Shown here piece by piece: positions 62,062-64,000 of a DNA stretch of 64,000 bases. The DNA is taken from the NCBI RefSeq assembly GCF_003254295.1, contig NZ_QKZO01000007.1:124001-188000 (forward strand), written 5' to 3'. The notes below the pieces were generated by a model, which did not search any database, was not told the origin of the DNA, and saw only the letters and a program-made list of their open reading frames with translations. The position numbers and the translations under genes were made by a program. Source of the DNA: Rhodobacter capsulatus (GTDB lineage: Bacteria; Pseudomonadota; Alphaproteobacteria; Rhodobacterales; Rhodobacteraceae). Position 1 is the first letter of the stretch; each line of letters begins with the position of its first letter.

Positions 62062-63816
62062 TCATTTCCAGCAGGCGATCTGCACGGTGAAGCCCTGCGC
62101 CAAGGCCGAGATGTCCTCGGCCGCCAGCGTGCCCCCCGCCTCGGCGGGCAGCGGCGCAAAGCCTCGCGCCGCCAGCACCGGCACCAGCGCCGAGGTCTGC
62201 ACCGCCACCGTCATCTCGGGCGGCAGCAGTCTCGCCGTCTCGCCCCCTCGCGGCAGCACCACGCCCAGAACCGCCCCCGCGCCATCCAGCACCGGGCCGC
62301 CGACATCGCCCGGCAGCGTCTTCACGGCGAGCCGTGCCCGCTCGGGCTCGCCCGCAAGGCCGGTCAGGTCCGAGAGCGTGCCGAAGCTGACGACCGGCGC
62401 CGACAGCGCCTCGGGATAGGAGAACCCGGCCACCGCCAGCGCCGCGCCGCGCCCCGCGGTGACGGTCTCGAATCGCGCCACGGCGGGCGGGGCAAGGGGG
62501 GCGAGCGGCTGCAGAACGGCAATGCCAAGGTGCGGATCGGCAAAGGCGATCTTCGCCGGGGCGCCCTCGATCGTGACCTTGCCGCAGGCGGACAGCCCCT
62601 CGGCCGCGGTCAGCACCGCGCCTTTGGCGTCGATGAACAGCCCCGAGCGGGCGAATTCCGGGTGCCGCACGTCCAGCCCCGCGATCAGATCGGCGCGCCC
62701 GACCGCCATCGGCTGACCCAAAGTCGGGTCGAGCGCGGTCTCGCCGAGCGGCTTGAAGCTCGTCTTCATCGCCGCCAGCACGCGCGCCATCCGCGGCGCG
62801 TCGGCGGCCGGATAGACCAGCGTGAAGCCCTTGATCAGGCCCTTGGAGAGCCGGACCTCGGTCACGGAATGGATCTGCGCATCCTCGCCCACCAGCGAAA
62901 AGCCGGATTTGTCGCGGCTGCGCGGGCCCGTCGTCGGCACGATTTCCAAAGACGCCATCGCGTCGTAAAGCCCGTACAGCGTGTTCTGATCGCCCGGTTC
63001 GGAAATCAGCAGCACCCGCACGCCGGAGATATCCTTGGCGCGGTAATGCACGAAGGGCGGGTCGTAATGGTCGAATTCCACCAGCCCCAGCGGCAGGTCG
63101 ATCCCGATCCCGGCTTTCGTCTCCTCGACCGGGGTGAGGCCGAGCGCCGATTTCTCGGCCGCCACGCCGTCCAGCAACTGCCGCAGCTCAGCCGATTTCA
63201 GCACGCCCGTCGGCTCGAAACCGTGGCTGTCCTGCCAGGCGGCGATCGAGGCCCGGGTGCCGCGCCCGAACGCGCCATCGACGCCGCCGGAATAGACCCC
63301 CACCCATTCAAGGGCTTCCTGAACGCGCATCCGCCCCTCGCGGCCCATCGCCTCCTCGGCGCGGCGCGCATCTGCCAGCGTCTCGACCGGCGGCGGCGCC
63401 GGTTCGGGCGCCAGCTCGGGCGCCGGGGCAGGGGAGGGCGCGGGGAGAGCCGGGCTTTCAGCCGCTTCCGGCGGCCAGAACTGCGCCCGGAAGCGGCTGC
63501 CGTCGGCGACATAGCTGTCGGCCGGGATCAGGCCCGCGTTGCGCATCTGCCGCAGCGCCTCGGCGGCGATTTCGGGCGTGTCATAGGGGCCAAGCGCCAG
63601 ACCATACCAGCCGCCCGGCAGGGTGAAGCCCGCGGCATCGGGGAAGCTTGTTGCCAGATCGCGCAGCCGCGTCTGCGCCTGATCCAGCGTCGGCAGCGCC
63701 TCGATCTGCACCCAGGAGGTGTCCGCCGCCGCCAGACCGGGCGCCAGACTGGCCCAGACCGTCAGCGTCATCCCCAGCACGCCCGCGCGTAGCGCCGACC
63801 GTTTCCCCGCCCCCAT
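62062..63816 (-). CDS. SPOR/peptidoglycan-binding protein with inactive trypsin-like domain
   Basis: This 584-residue exported protein has a signal peptide (about 1-31), a SPOR-like repeat (about 35-113), a Pro/Ala linker, a peptidoglycan-binding_1 domain (about 160-218, S-G-G-V-D-G-A-F-G), an unassigned middle region, and a C-terminal trypsin-like fold (about 385-580). The serine-protease motif reads G-D-V-G-G-P with Val505 in place of serine; the expected His is Glu406 and the expected Asp is Gly431. It is therefore probably not a protease. Start 63816 follows GGGGGG; 63846 is an alternative. Confidence 0.85.
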   Translation of the reverse strand: MGAGKRSALRAGVLGMTLTVWASLAPGLAAADTSWVQIEALPTLDQAQTRLRDLATSFPDAAGFTLPGGWYGLALGPYDTPEIAAEALRQMRNAGLIPADSYVADGSRFRAQFWPPEAAESPALPAPSPAPAPELAPEPAPPPVETLADARRAEEAMGREGRMRVQEALEWVGVYSGGVDGAFGRGTRASIAAWQDSHGFEPTGVLKSAELRQLLDGVAAEKSALGLTPVEETKAGIGIDLPLGLVEFDHYDPPFVHYRAKDISGVRVLLISEPGDQNTLYGLYDAMASLEIVPTTGPRSRDKSGFSLVGEDAQIHSVTEVRLSKGLIKGFTLVYPAADAPRMARVLAAMKTSFKPLGETALDPTLGQPMAVGRADLIAGLDVRHPEFARSGLFIDAKGAVLTAAEGLSACGKVTIEGAPAKIAFADPHLGIAVLQPLAPLAPPAVARFETVTAGRGAALAVAGFSYPEALSAPVVSFGTLSDLTGLAGEPERARLAVKTLPGDVGGPVLDGAGAVLGVVLPRGGETARLLPPEMTVAVQTSALVPVLAARGFAPLPAEAGGTLAAEDISALAQGFTVQIACWK

Positions 63817-63981
63817 GCTGCCCCCCGTAACCTTATCGCCCCGCATTTCGCGCAAACTAACAGGATGCGCGCCCGCGTCACCCCCCAATCGCGGCATTTT
63901 CCGCCCCGCAAGGCGGCATCCGGTTGACCCTGTTGCGCCCCTTGCCTAGAGAGGGGGCGTTTCGCTCTCAAGGTCGGTGAC

Positions 63982-64000
63982 ATGGAAAAACCTGCTGCGC
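63982..64000 (+). CDS. Start of an unidentified gene, truncated by window end
   Basis: An ATG at 63982 opens a frame M-E-K-P-A-A that runs off the window. A weak AAGG site lies 8-10 bases upstream, and a TTGACC hexamer near 63926 could be a -35 box. Too little is visible to identify the product. Confidence 0.35.

Noticed and set aside
1-64000. CRISPR arrays, prophage, insertion sequences, rRNA operons
   Set aside because: No regularly spaced direct repeats, phage structural genes, transposases or rRNA sequence were seen.

Overview
The window is GC-rich alphaproteobacterial chromosome, almost certainly a photosynthetic Rhodobacter and most likely Rhodobacter capsulatus. The complete ccoNOQP-ccoGHIS block has subunit lengths (532, 242, 58 and 297 residues) that fit the R. 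capsulatus cbb3 oxidase. A CrtJ-type TGT-N12-ACA site lies between divergent hemE and hemC, and FNR-type boxes precede ccoN. Gene density is very high, genes often overlap by 1 or 4 bases (TGATG, ATGA), and no intergenic gap exceeds 300 bases. I saw no prophage, transposase, CRISPR array or rRNA.

Layout. 1-10 kb: the 3' end of gcvP, a FabH-like ketoacyl synthase, a minus-strand operon (YbjN protein, proC, CsaA-like protein, hydroxyacid dehydrogenase), aroC, a DUF1330 protein and hisA/hisF/hisE. 10-20 kb: a DUF2147 protein, a tandem universal stress protein, and the cbb3 oxidase structural genes with their assembly genes. 20-36 kb: housekeeping genes (D,D-carboxypeptidase, HAD hydrolase, clpS, an RsmC-like methyltransferase, a DEAD-box helicase), hemE/hemC, a GlcD-type flavoprotein, an MFS transporter, a frameshifted tesA-type esterase divergent from a YbbA/YbbP ABC system, and a small lytic transglycosylase. 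36-43 kb: copA, a small DUF2892 protein behind an ATTC-N8-GAAT operator, hisH and hisB, two identical tRNA-Gly genes, a CsbD protein and a chemoreceptor. 43.5-58.4 kb: a phosphorus-acquisition island. 58.4-64 kb: pyruvate carboxylase, a SPOR/peptidoglycan-binding/trypsin-fold protein, and the first codons of one more gene.

The phosphorus island is the main accessory system. A secreted phytase-like esterase (43507-45672) is preceded by two groups of 11-bp-spaced Pho half-sites. Then come phnC, phnD, phnE and phnE2 (phosphonate importer), a hexapeptide acyltransferase, the repressor gene phnF facing the other way, phnG-H-I-J-K-L-N (C-P lyase), a DUF1045 2H-phosphoesterase-like gene on the minus strand, and phnM. 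phnP is absent from the window and the DUF1045 protein is a candidate substitute. A possible 41-residue membrane protein lies antisense in the phnI-phnJ gap.

A dispersed inverted-repeat family with the core TATTTGG(A/C)CCAAG followed by an A-rich or GTGAA tail occurs between many genes, and one arm forms codons at the 5' end of phnK. I found no wholly new multi-gene system. The most useful leads are the Pho/PhnF control sites, the DUF1045 hypothesis, the tetranucleotide frameshift in tesA, the protease domain that has lost its catalytic triad, the ATTC-N8-GAAT operator, and the interrupted his cluster.
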